Of a stretch of DNA of 42,904 bases, positions 28,738-36,812 are shown piece after piece. A program made the translations under genes and the position numbers. Position 1 is the first letter of the stretch. Every line of letters begins with the position of its first letter. The stretch comes from Candidatus Moraniibacteriota bacterium (GTDB lineage Bacteria > Patescibacteriota > Minisyncoccia > Moranbacterales > UBA1568), in contig JAAXTX010000006.1 of the NCBI GenBank assembly GCA_013336285.1, forward strand, positions 1-42,904, written 5' to 3'. The notes beneath the pieces were generated by a model. It was not told where the DNA came from. It did not search any database and was given only the letters and a program-made list of their open reading frames with translations.

Positions 28738-29133
28738 ATGAAACGTGTCAAGAAATATCTGTCGCGGTATTTTGATAAGACGATCGATTATTGGTCGATC
28801 CCGCATTTCCTGTTCGGCGCTGTAACCGCGCTCGCCGCCGCGGTGTTTTTTATTCCGTCCCGCACCGCATTCTTTTTTACGGTCGCGCTTGCCGTCTTAT
28901 GGGAGCTGTTCGAATGGAAAAACTTGAATATCGCCGAGGATTTCAGAAACAGGGTAAGCGACGTGATTTTTCCGCTCGTCGCCTTCGTGGCCACGGATAC
29001 TTATGTCGGATCGGTCATCACGGGATCAGACAGGAAAATTTCCCTTTTCGCAGTCGTCACATTCCTGTTCCTGTACACGAACTATATGGCATGGCGGGCC
29101 CGTGCTCGGCACGATCGGGATTTCATGAATTGA
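28738..29133 (+). CDS. Small polytopic membrane protein
   Basis: MKRVKKYLSRYFDKTIDYWSIPHFLFGAVTALAAAVFF...; 3-4 TM. Confidence 0.6.
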   Translation: MKRVKKYLSRYFDKTIDYWSIPHFLFGAVTALAAAVFFIPSRTAFFFTVALAVLWELFEWKNLNIAEDFRNRVSDVIFPLVAFVATDTYVGSVITGSDRKISLFAVVTFLFLYTNYMAWRARARHDRDFMN

Positions 29134-29238
29134 CGATCGATCTATCAACCATGCGGAAACACGAGCTTCGGCTACCGACGATTTAAACCAACCGGTAGGG
29201 GGCGCGCTTGAAACGTATGAAGATCAACGTTCATTTCA

Positions 29239-29247
29239 TGCTATAAT
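29239..29247 (+). promoter_or_regulatory. Extended -10 promoter
   Basis: TGCTATAAT 8 nt before ATG at 29256. Confidence 0.5.
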
Positions 29248-29255
29248 ATGTGGTG

Positions 29256-30464
29256 ATGGATATCAGAAAGCGAAAATTCGCCGTTTTCTTTGTTCCGATG
29301 GCAGCGATGATTGCCCTAGGTGTTTTTTTGTCGTTTCGGGTGAGTGCAGCCAGCGTGTCGAGTTTGTCCGATAAGTTGAAGGAAATCAACGACAAGATAA
29401 AGGCATACCAGAGTATCATCGATATAAAGAAAACGCAGGGAATCAACCTGACGAATCAGATCGACTCACTGGAAGCGCAAGCGTCAAAGCTTGAGTTGGA
29501 AATCGAGAAAAATCAGGCGGAACTCGCGGATGTTTCCACAAAGGTTACCGAGAAGGAAACGATCATTTCCAAGCAAAAGGTGGCACTTACGAACCTTATC
29601 CGCGAGTATGAGGGAAGACGTTCGATGACCGACGGCGAGATATTCCTGTCCGGCTCATCAGAAGATCTGAACCTGTTTTTCAAACAACAGGACTGGATGG
29701 TGGAGACCGGAGATCGGATCCGCACGCTCATGGTCGGCATAAGTCAGGAAAAGGCCGTGTTGGATGAGAAGAAGATCGAGGCGGATACGCTCAGGGAGCA
29801 ACTCGGGCAACGCAGCGATTATCTTGACAGCACAAAGGACAGTAAGGCGAACCTGCTCGCGAAAACGCAGGCCGACCAGAAGAAATATGCGACACTCGTC
29901 GATACGCTCGAGGAGCAGCGTCAGCAGATCGAGGATGAGATCCAGAACCTGGAGGCCGGTATGGTCGGTGAGCTCAATATGAAGGACCTGCCTTCCGCTA
30001 AGGCGGGACTGCTCGGGTTCCCGTTGAAGAGCCATGTCGTGACACAGGGATATGGCAAAACGTCATTCGCGAGAAAGTCCGGCATATATAAGAACGGCTT
30101 TCATAACGGATACGATTTTGGCACGTCATCAGGCTCGGACGTGCTCGCGGCCGCGGACGGTAAGGTTGTAGCTACCGGAAACAACGGCCGATACGCGTAT
30201 GGCAGATGGATGGCGATCGATCATGGGAACGGACTTCTTACGATGTACGGTCACCTGACGTCGGTGAAAGCGTCGCGCGGGTCAAAAGTGAAGAAAGGGG
30301 ACGTTGTTGCGAAGTCCGGGAATACCGGCAATTCCACGGGACCGCATCTTCACTTCTCGGTCTTTTCAACGAAGACATTCGAGGTCGTCCCCTCCGCCGT
30401 AGTCTCCAGTCTCAAGGATATTCCGGTCGGCGCGACGGTTTCTCCGGGGAATTACCTTCCCTGA
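29256..30464 (+). CDS. M23-family metallopeptidase with coiled-coil (EnvC/murein hydrolase activator-like)
   Basis: Signal/TM, long coiled coil, GFHNGYDFGTSSGSDVLAAADGKVVATG, GNGLLTMYGHL, GNTGNSTGPHLHFSVF. Confidence 0.92.
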   Translation: MDIRKRKFAVFFVPMAAMIALGVFLSFRVSAASVSSLSDKLKEINDKIKAYQSIIDIKKTQGINLTNQIDSLEAQASKLELEIEKNQAELADVSTKVTEKETIISKQKVALTNLIREYEGRRSMTDGEIFLSGSSEDLNLFFKQQDWMVETGDRIRTLMVGISQEKAVLDEKKIEADTLREQLGQRSDYLDSTKDSKANLLAKTQADQKKYATLVDTLEEQRQQIEDEIQNLEAGMVGELNMKDLPSAKAGLLGFPLKSHVVTQGYGKTSFARKSGIYKNGFHNGYDFGTSSGSDVLAAADGKVVATGNNGRYAYGRWMAIDHGNGLLTMYGHLTSVKASRGSKVKKGDVVAKSGNTGNSTGPHLHFSVFSTKTFEVVPSAVVSSLKDIPVGATVSPGNYLP

Positions 30465-30493
30465 TTAATTGGCGGTTTTGGTTCTCATAAGTA

Positions 30494-30985
30494 ATGAGGC
30501 GTATGGCATACTTCAACGAAAAGGATAAGATCGTCGGATGGGAAAATTTCCGTGGCTCGGATAACGGAAACTATCTGAAAAGCAAGGCGATGGAAGAACT
30601 ATTGGAGAAGTCACCGAGTCTTGCGTATGTCTGCAAGTCTTCGGGGCGACGAAAGATTGTTTTCGACGCCATAAGGACGCATGCGGAAGAGGGGAAGGGA
30701 CTTCGCGCCAAGGGGCTTCTCCAGGCACTCGGTGACCTGAACGGAGGGAGCGGATTGAATAGGACCGAAACGGATAAGATTCTTCGGGAGGTATTTCCGG
30801 CCGGTTTGAATGACTCCATAAAGAGGGAATTCGTCTATACGCAGCCAGTGAAACCGGAAGAGATCAAGGGTGAGGAGAAGAAGGCTAACTCGGAATCGGG
30901 AGCAGGAAGGGGAGTAGAGTCCGAGGAATCCGATAATCCTCAATCGAAAAGCGACAAGAATGTCTGGGACTATATCCCCTTCTGA
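30494..30985 (+). CDS. Hypothetical protein A (helical domain, acidic linker, C-terminal DYIPF)
   Basis: 163 aa; resembles the next gene's protein across a ~75 aa helical core. Confidence 0.65.
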   Translation: MRRMAYFNEKDKIVGWENFRGSDNGNYLKSKAMEELLEKSPSLAYVCKSSGRRKIVFDAIRTHAEEGKGLRAKGLLQALGDLNGGSGLNRTETDKILREVFPAGLNDSIKREFVYTQPVKPEEIKGEEKKANSESGAGRGVESEESDNPQSKSDKNVWDYIPF

Positions 30986-31060
30986 TCAGTCCTTCTTCGA
31001 TAAGATCGATACCGACGACTCATCTTTCGTTCGGTATCGTAACAACGACGAACAAACGAT

Positions 31061-31666
31061 ATGGATAAGATACTTCCAAGCAGGCGCGATCTTGACCCGA
31101 CGTTGCCCGGAATGGATCGGAGGACGATGAAATACTCGACTTCGATCAAGAAGAAGTCCATCGAATTGCTGCACAAGGATAAGGACATCAGACGATATGT
31201 CGATACTCCTGATGAACAGAGGGCGTTCAAGAAGGCGATGAATAAGCTCAAGGGTTCGAGATACGGCGTAACCGCCGACGATATCCCGACTATCCTCATC
31301 GAGATGGTGAAGGATAAGGGCAGCGGATTCGATCGCATGGAAGCTCGGAAACTCGCGGACGCTCTCGTCAAGAGGAATGACATACCGGCATGGAAGAAGC
31401 GGGAGCTGATGCGTCCGTTCTATAACGCGAGTACGTTCAAGGAAGATCGCCCGGCGATGAAGAACGATCCGCACGTGATAGTTCCGGATGTGAAGACTAC
31501 CGGTGCCTCGCGGTTCCTTCCTGTCGCCGCCGGGGTGAATGGGAACGGCGTTCAGGGAAAGAAGACGACTAAGAGCGAACCGTCGATACTCAGACCCCTT
31601 CCGACCGATGGCAAGACGGGCACATCCGGTCAGAAACCGTCAGCACCGACGAAGAGCTGGTTCTGA
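31061..31666 (+). CDS. Hypothetical protein B, likely paralogue of A
   Basis: 201 aa; shared K.K..ELL.K...YV, GSG(L/F).R.E..K and KRE pattern with A; polar tail ending SWF. Confidence 0.65.
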   Translation: MDKILPSRRDLDPTLPGMDRRTMKYSTSIKKKSIELLHKDKDIRRYVDTPDEQRAFKKAMNKLKGSRYGVTADDIPTILIEMVKDKGSGFDRMEARKLADALVKRNDIPAWKKRELMRPFYNASTFKEDRPAMKNDPHVIVPDVKTTGASRFLPVAAGVNGNGVQGKKTTKSEPSILRPLPTDGKTGTSGQKPSAPTKSWF

Positions 31667-31862
31667 TTCTGAAATTCATATGTCCGCAAACTGCCCCGGA
31701 TAATTTTTTCGTAAAACGGGGGAGTAACGATATGCGAACCGGTGAGACACACAGTCGTCTCTCGGGATGACTCATACTCATTTTCTGTTCCGTACATGAT
31801 AAGGGAAAGTTATAGCATCGAAACGGAGGGGTAGGGCGGTACATGGATGTATACCGATCCGG

Positions 31863-31893
31863 TCCGGAACCTCGGTTCCGGATTTTATTTTTT
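31863..31893 (+). terminator. Intrinsic terminator
   Basis: TCCGGAAC CTCG GTTCCGGA then TTTTATTTTTTT. Confidence 0.8.
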
Positions 31894-31963
31894 TGTCGCG
31901 AGGGGACGCTCTGTTCGTTTATCGGATATGTTTCTTTATGCTCGTGTATACGTTTCATATTAT

Positions 31964-31997
31964 GTCGCATAAGTTACATTATGCGACGTATAATGTA
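31964..31997. repeat. Two overlapping, mutually exclusive inverted repeats
   Basis: GTCGCATAA-N6-TTATGCGAC (31964-31987) and TACATTAT-N7-ATAATGTA (31975-31997). Confidence 0.75.
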
Positions 31998-32195
31998 ATG
32001 AATGCCCTGCGAGAAAAGGATAAAATATTTGACCGTATTGAATACGCGTCTCATCCTGACTTTCACCATGCCCCGTCCGATGACGGTCCCAAGACGGATC
32101 CGCATATTCGTTACGGCATATCACCTGTCACTATGTATCCATTTTTTCGTTTACGAATTTCTCATTGGCAGAAGTCCCCTTTCGTTCCAATAAAA

Positions 32196-32223
32196 AGTCC
32201 GCAATCGTATTGGATTGCGGACT
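32196..32223 (-). terminator. Intrinsic terminator
   Basis: AGTCCGCAATC-N6-GATTGCGGACT, U-rich on the minus strand. Confidence 0.85.
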
Positions 32224-32254
32224 CCGTGGAACATCAGTCCAACTGCTACCGTTT

Positions 32255-32608
32255 TCATTTCGTGATGATCCGCGATAGGAACCTGCTCTGTTCCGGGAGG
32301 TACTTCATCACGAATGGGAACGGCGTCGTTTCCCGTTCCGGTATGCCCGTTACGACGTACTCGTCCGGACGCCACGGGATACGGTAGGCGCAAGTCACCC
32401 TGTGCATGGTTTTTCCGCAGATAGTGATGGGCGGTACCAGGTCATACGACTGTCCGGCATAGAGCGTGTTGCAGATGAGTGCCGGTCCTTGATCGGGCTT
32501 GAACCGGTAAATGGTCGAGACGGTATTATCGCGATCCCGATTCACGAAACGGGCCTCATCTTTCCCGTGAGTCTTTCTCACCGGAACCAGGTAGATAATT
32601 TTTGCCAT
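32255..32608 (-). CDS. Hypothetical protein
   Basis: MAKIIYLVPVRKTHGKDEARFVNRDRDNTVS...; own downstream terminator. Confidence 0.55.
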   Translation of the reverse strand: MAKIIYLVPVRKTHGKDEARFVNRDRDNTVSTIYRFKPDQGPALICNTLYAGQSYDLVPPITICGKTMHRVTCAYRIPWRPDEYVVTGIPERETTPFPFVMKYLPEQSRFLSRIITK

Positions 32609-32744
32609 CGGCGTAAGGTCTGTCGTTAGGTTGTGAATGAGTTGATAGTAATAAAACATATAAACGTAATTAAGTCAATATCGGGTTCGGAATCCTTACT
32701 TCTGATACAATGGGACGGTATATGTTTTTATCGAAACATCGGTT

Positions 32745-33908
32745 ATGCGTCTTTCCTATTCAAGCATCGAGTCTTACAAGACCTGTCCGCTCAAGTACCG
32801 ATTTCAACATGTCGACAGGATCAAGGAGCCGAAGTCCAAGGAGCAGGTGTTCGGTACCTTGATACATTCTGTCATGCGTTTTATTCATGCGCCGGCGCCG
32901 TCGCAGCCGACGCTCGACGAGGCTCTTAACATGTTTTCGCAGAATTGGAACGGCGAGCTGTATCCCGATGAACGCGAAGATCGCGCCGCGTTTTCCCAGG
33001 GTGTGAAGATCATTCAGGAATATTATCGAAAAAACGACCCGAACGACTTCACGGTCGTTGATCTTGAGAGCCGTTTCGCTATCGAGATCGGCGACGACGT
33101 CACCGGGCGTCATGTGATAGCCGGCACCATCGACCGTATCGACGTGACGTCCGACGGATACGAGATCATCGACTATAAGACCGGAAAAAAAATGCCCTCG
33201 CAGGACAAGATCGACAACGACCTGCAGTTGTCGATCTATCTCAAGGCGTTCCTGAACAGATATCCCAAGGAAACGGAACATCTTGAAAGAATCACGGTGA
33301 GTCTGTATTTCCTCCGTCACGGGGTGAAGCTTTCCTCCACGCGGACACGTGAACAGCTCGACGCCCTCGACAGCCGGTTCCTCGATGTCATCAAGGAGAT
33401 CGAGGCGGAGAAATTCGAGCCCGTCCTTTCCGCACTCTGTGACTATTGCGGATACCAGAAGATCTGCCCCCTGTGGAAGCACAAGTTCCTTGAGGAGATG
33501 ACGGTAGAGGACGATGATGCGGGCAAGGCGGCGGATGAGATGGCGGAAATCCGTGACCGCTCGAAATCCGATCGTCGCCGTATCGCGGAACTCCAGGAGA
33601 TCCTCCTCCGCTATATGGAACAGAAACAAGTCGAACGCGTCTTCAGCGGATCGAATATCGTAGGCAAATCGCTCCGAAAGACCTACTCGTATGACGAGGA
33701 CGCCCTTCGCTCGGTACTTGAGCCTTTGGGAAAATGGGATGCGGTGCGAAAGGTGGACGGAATCGCGCTCCGCGGCATTCTCCCCCTCATCCCGTCCTCC
33801 GATCGCGACAGGGTCGAGAAGGCTAAGACGGTCGAGAAGGAATCGGTAACGCTCAGCATAAAAAAATCCAAGGAAATCGAAGGACTTGACGACACTGTTA
33901 TTTCGTGA
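32745..33908 (+). CDS. PD-(D/E)XK nuclease (RecB-like, PDDEXK_1) with Cys cluster
   Basis: LSYSSIESYKTCPLKYRF, FGTLIHSVMR, GTIDRIDVTSDGYEIIDYKTGK, QLSIYLKAF, CDYCGYQKICPLW. Confidence 0.93.
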   Translation: MRLSYSSIESYKTCPLKYRFQHVDRIKEPKSKEQVFGTLIHSVMRFIHAPAPSQPTLDEALNMFSQNWNGELYPDEREDRAAFSQGVKIIQEYYRKNDPNDFTVVDLESRFAIEIGDDVTGRHVIAGTIDRIDVTSDGYEIIDYKTGKKMPSQDKIDNDLQLSIYLKAFLNRYPKETEHLERITVSLYFLRHGVKLSSTRTREQLDALDSRFLDVIKEIEAEKFEPVLSALCDYCGYQKICPLWKHKFLEEMTVEDDDAGKAADEMAEIRDRSKSDRRRIAELQEILLRYMEQKQVERVFSGSNIVGKSLRKTYSYDEDALRSVLEPLGKWDAVRKVDGIALRGILPLIPSSDRDRVEKAKTVEKESVTLSIKKSKEIEGLDDTVIS

Positions 33909-33942
33909 CATCATTTATTGACTGAATCAATAAGATACGGCG

Positions 33943-34662
33943 ATGTCACAAATATCAGAGAGTATCCCCTACCCCGTCCGTATAAACCGCTATCTCGCCC
34001 TGAAAGGTGTCTCGACACGTCGTGGGGCGGAAAGTCTCATCACGGCCGGTAAGGTGACCATAAACGGTCGTACTGCCGTCCTGACTGATCGCGTGAATGA
34101 AAACGACGATGTGATCGTGCGGAATCATACCGAGCGGAAATATCGCTACTTCGCATACAATAAGCCGCGAGGAATAGTGACACATTCCCCCCAGAACCCG
34201 GGAGAGAAAGCGATCGCCGACGTCGCCGGCATACCGGGAGTGTTTCCGGTAGGTCGTCTCGATAAATCTTCGGAAGGCCTGATGATTCTGACGGATGACG
34301 GACGCGTGACCGAACGACTGTTGTCACCGCGTTTCGCGCACGAAAAGGAATATCTGGTCACGGTTCGTGAGGACGTACGGCCAGACATGCTCGCCCGCCT
34401 TGCGGATGGACCGATGCTCGAAGACGGTCCGACGAAACGATGTGTCGCCGTGTCCCGAGGATCGCACATGATTTCGCTTACCATCACCGAAGGTCGGAAA
34501 CATCAGGTGCGCCGTATGCTCGATGCGGTCGGTGGTACCGTAACCTCCCTCCGCCGTATCCGTATCATGCGTGTGCCTCTCGGCAATCTGCCTTCCGGGA
34601 AACATCGTCAGTTCAAAGGCGACGATCTTCAGGAATTCCTTTCGGATCTCGGTCTCGTATAA
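33943..34662 (+). CDS. RsuA/RluB-family pseudouridine synthase
   Basis: S4 domain RINRYLALKGVSTRRGAESLITAGKVTING; YNKPRGIVTH; VGRLDKSSEGLMILTDDG; EGRKHQVRRML. Confidence 0.95.
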   Translation: MSQISESIPYPVRINRYLALKGVSTRRGAESLITAGKVTINGRTAVLTDRVNENDDVIVRNHTERKYRYFAYNKPRGIVTHSPQNPGEKAIADVAGIPGVFPVGRLDKSSEGLMILTDDGRVTERLLSPRFAHEKEYLVTVREDVRPDMLARLADGPMLEDGPTKRCVAVSRGSHMISLTITEGRKHQVRRMLDAVGGTVTSLRRIRIMRVPLGNLPSGKHRQFKGDDLQEFLSDLGLV

Positions 34663-34686
34663 ACGGATGTCCTCGGAAATAAAAAT

Positions 34687-34716
34687 GCCGCCGTTCGCAT
34701 GGGTGCGAATGGCGGC
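34687..34716. terminator. Bidirectional terminator between convergent genes
   Basis: GCCGCCGTTCGCA tggg TGCGAATGGCGGC with flanking A/T tracts. Confidence 0.75.
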
Positions 34717-34807
34717 TTTCCCGTTCACGCCGAGACGGGCCGGCTGATTCTCCTATGGGATTTCCCGGTGAATCACGGACGCCCCTCTCTTCTCTTCCCT
34801 TTCCTTG

Positions 34808-35560
34808 TCAGAGATATCTCTTCGCCTGGAAATCGATATCGGGGTCGAATGCGAGCCGCACCTGGAAGGGACTCGGCTCGATGACGACCCGCACCACGTC
34901 GATGACCTTCTTTCTTTTCGTATCGGCGTGGCCGATAGCCTTTCCCTTCGTGATATCGATCTGCAGTCTTTGCGGATTGATCGCGTTTCGGATCGGTTGT
35001 GTTCCGGCGGATGCGCATATCGTTCGGATAGAGAGATGATCGGAATCGAGCGGTTGCACCGATCCGCCGGCGCTCAGATTGTACGCTGTTGAGCCTTGGG
35101 CTGTCGCCACGATGATGCCGTCCCCGCGGAATATCTTTTCGGGATATTTTTCGCCTCGGATCACGCCTTCTACGACGCTTCCGCTTTCGGCCTTGACATA
35201 CGCGTCGTTGAAAACCAGGAATTCGCGTTCCTTACCCGACCTCGTGACGAATGTCGCTCTCAGGAGCTGCATCGGGATGATGTCGAGTTTTTTCCCAAGC
35301 AGTCTTTCGAACTGTTCCGCATCATCCACGGGATTCAGCAGGAATCCCCGCGTGCCGCGGTTGATCCCGATGATAGGAACCCCGTGCATATAGTACTTCG
35401 GTACCGCTTCCAGTATGCCTCCATCGCCGCTTGATACGATGAGAAAATCGGCTTGACTCGGTTTATTTACGACCTGGAATCTGTCGCCGGCAAACCAACT
35501 TTTCACGTCCGCACTGCGCGGATCATTGGATGGTACCAAAAACAATTTGCTTTTACCCAT
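34808..35560 (-). CDS. NAD kinase-like protein
   Basis: VSSGDGGILEAV, GINRGTRGFLLNP, GDGIIVATAQGSTAYNLSAGG; GGAGGTGAT SD. Confidence 0.87.
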   Translation of the reverse strand: MGKSKLFLVPSNDPRSADVKSWFAGDRFQVVNKPSQADFLIVSSGDGGILEAVPKYYMHGVPIIGINRGTRGFLLNPVDDAEQFERLLGKKLDIIPMQLLRATFVTRSGKEREFLVFNDAYVKAESGSVVEGVIRGEKYPEKIFRGDGIIVATAQGSTAYNLSAGGSVQPLDSDHLSIRTICASAGTQPIRNAINPQRLQIDITKGKAIGHADTKRKKVIDVVRVVIEPSPFQVRLAFDPDIDFQAKRYL

Positions 35561-35860
35561 ATATCACCTCCGTGGGGTATCTGGTTGTCGGATTATCAAG
35601 GTTCTTTTCCTCGGTCGAGCTTCCCAAATCAATTGAGTATCTCGATAAAGGAGCCGATGATCTGGAATATTGCCGTTACCGGTATGACGATTCGGCGGCG
35701 TTGAACGGAATATCGGTATGGCTTGTGCAACCTGACTGATGATTGGGATGTGAACATAACATTCATATGGATAACTGTCAAGGTGTCGGAGTCAGATCTT
35801 CGCCGATCAAATTCCCGATTCCGAGAATGCTTGGATTGACTCCCGAAACGTGGTCTCCAT

Positions 35861-35888
35861 AAAAAATAAGATCACTCGTTGAGTGATC
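35861..35888 (-). terminator. Intrinsic terminator of the minus-strand small transcription unit
   Basis: Minus strand GATCACTC aac GAGTGATC TTATTTTTTAT. Confidence 0.8.
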
Positions 35889-35964
35889 CGTTGTTATATG
35901 GTCGGCCGGTTGGCCTTCTTATTTGTAGAAGAATGAACGATTTCACGCTTCTATTTGAAGGATA

Positions 35965-36150
35965 TCACCCGATGATGACCGTGTCAAGCGGAGAGCGATG
36001 GTCTTCGCGATGACCGTTAACCTGTTTTCTGATTATCGGAAAATAATCGGAAAATAATCGGAAAAAAGAAAAAGGATACTCGGCGGTGCGCGTCGCAAGA
36101 GCATCCTTCTTATATGGGCCGCTGTTATGTTTACGCGCACGATGCTTCAT
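35965..36150 (-). CDS. Possible small basic protein (alternative to ncRNA)
   Basis: MKHRARKHNSGPYKKDALATRT...; SD AAGGAGG at 36164-36170 lies closer to the preceding 3-codon ORF ATG CTA CGA TGA. Confidence 0.4.
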   Translation of the reverse strand: MKHRARKHNSGPYKKDALATRTAEYPFSFFRLFSDYFPIIRKQVNGHREDHRSPLDTVIIG

Positions 36151-36246
36151 CGTAGCATAGTATCCTCCTTGTTATGGCAGGTTGGCGAATGTGCGAATAT
36201 TGGGCATCGCGATAATCTACGAAAGAACAGGTGTTTGATGTTCTCT

Positions 36247-36275
36247 ATGGTAGCACAATTATCAAGCACTGTCAA
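36247..36275 (-). promoter_or_regulatory. Sigma70-type promoter
   Basis: Minus strand TTGACA-N17-TACCAT. Confidence 0.65.
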
Positions 36276-36384
36276 GTGTCTGCATCAAAACATCCATGAA
36301 TCGCTTTTTTTGCTTTATAAAAGCCATTTCATAAAATCATCAGATCGTATGGTTTTCGGCTTGAATTAACTTCCGAAACAAATA

Positions 36385-36407
36385 GAGGGATGCGTCAAGC
36401 ATCCCTC
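36385..36407 (-). terminator. Intrinsic terminator
   Basis: GAGGGATGC-N5-GCATCCCTC, minus strand followed by TATTTGTTT. Confidence 0.75.
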
Positions 36408-36421
36408 ATAGGAAACGATTC

Positions 36422-36640
36422 TCACCAATCGGGATAATCCCCTTTGGTCAGGCGAACGTCGTCACGTCGCTTCTTTTCATCCTCGCAGCGTTTGCAATAT
36501 CCGGTCAGCGGCGCGAAAAATTCTTTCGTCCCATCGACAGCGGCTTCTCGTGCGATCTGCCAGAATTCAACGGAGATTTCCCGTACAACTTTCATGAGCG
36601 GCATCGCCGCCTCTTTCAGGGCTTCGTATTTTTCTTTCAT
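36422..36640 (-). CDS. Small helical hypothetical protein with CxxC
   Basis: 72 aa MKEKYEALKEAAMPLMKVVREISVEFWQ...YCKRCEDEKKRR; SD GGGAGGT; own terminator. Confidence 0.65.
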   Translation of the reverse strand: MKEKYEALKEAAMPLMKVVREISVEFWQIAREAAVDGTKEFFAPLTGYCKRCEDEKKRRDDVRLTKGDYPDW

Positions 36641-36776
36641 TTGTTACCTCCCGGTTCTCTGGTTGCTAAAGAATCACAAAAACGTGAATACTTTCTACCA
36701 TTTGTTCAGATTAGATGCAAGGCATATCCGATATGTGAATCCGTGATATATGTCCATCGCGTGCTATACGTAGAAC

Positions 36777-36797
36777 AAACCGCCATGACGGCGGTTT
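36777..36797. terminator. Hairpin, probable terminator of the phosphohexomutase gene
   Basis: AAACCGCC-N5-GGCGGTTT. Confidence 0.55.
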
Positions 36798-36812
36798 GAT
36801 TCGCAAGGTCCG

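Larger units (their letters stand above)
35861..36240 (-). ncRNA. Candidate structured RNA / small transcription unit
   Basis: Own promoter, multiple hairpins and terminator; contains a 61-codon ORF (35965-36150) and an 11-bp x3 tandem repeat. Confidence 0.45.

Noticed and set aside
31590-31970. 126-aa minus-strand ORF across the 31.7-31.9 kb gap
   Set aside because: It crosses a plus-strand terminator and overlaps the end of hypothetical gene B, with no convincing protein-like pattern.
32745-33908. Cas4-type nuclease of a CRISPR system
   Set aside because: PDDEXK_1 nucleases with a Cys cluster also occur as stand-alone RecB-like proteins; there are no cas genes or repeats nearby.
35530-35739. 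69-aa ORF upstream of the NAD kinase-like gene
   Set aside because: It overlaps the NAD kinase start and its SD in antisense and has no clear ribosome-binding site; insufficient support.
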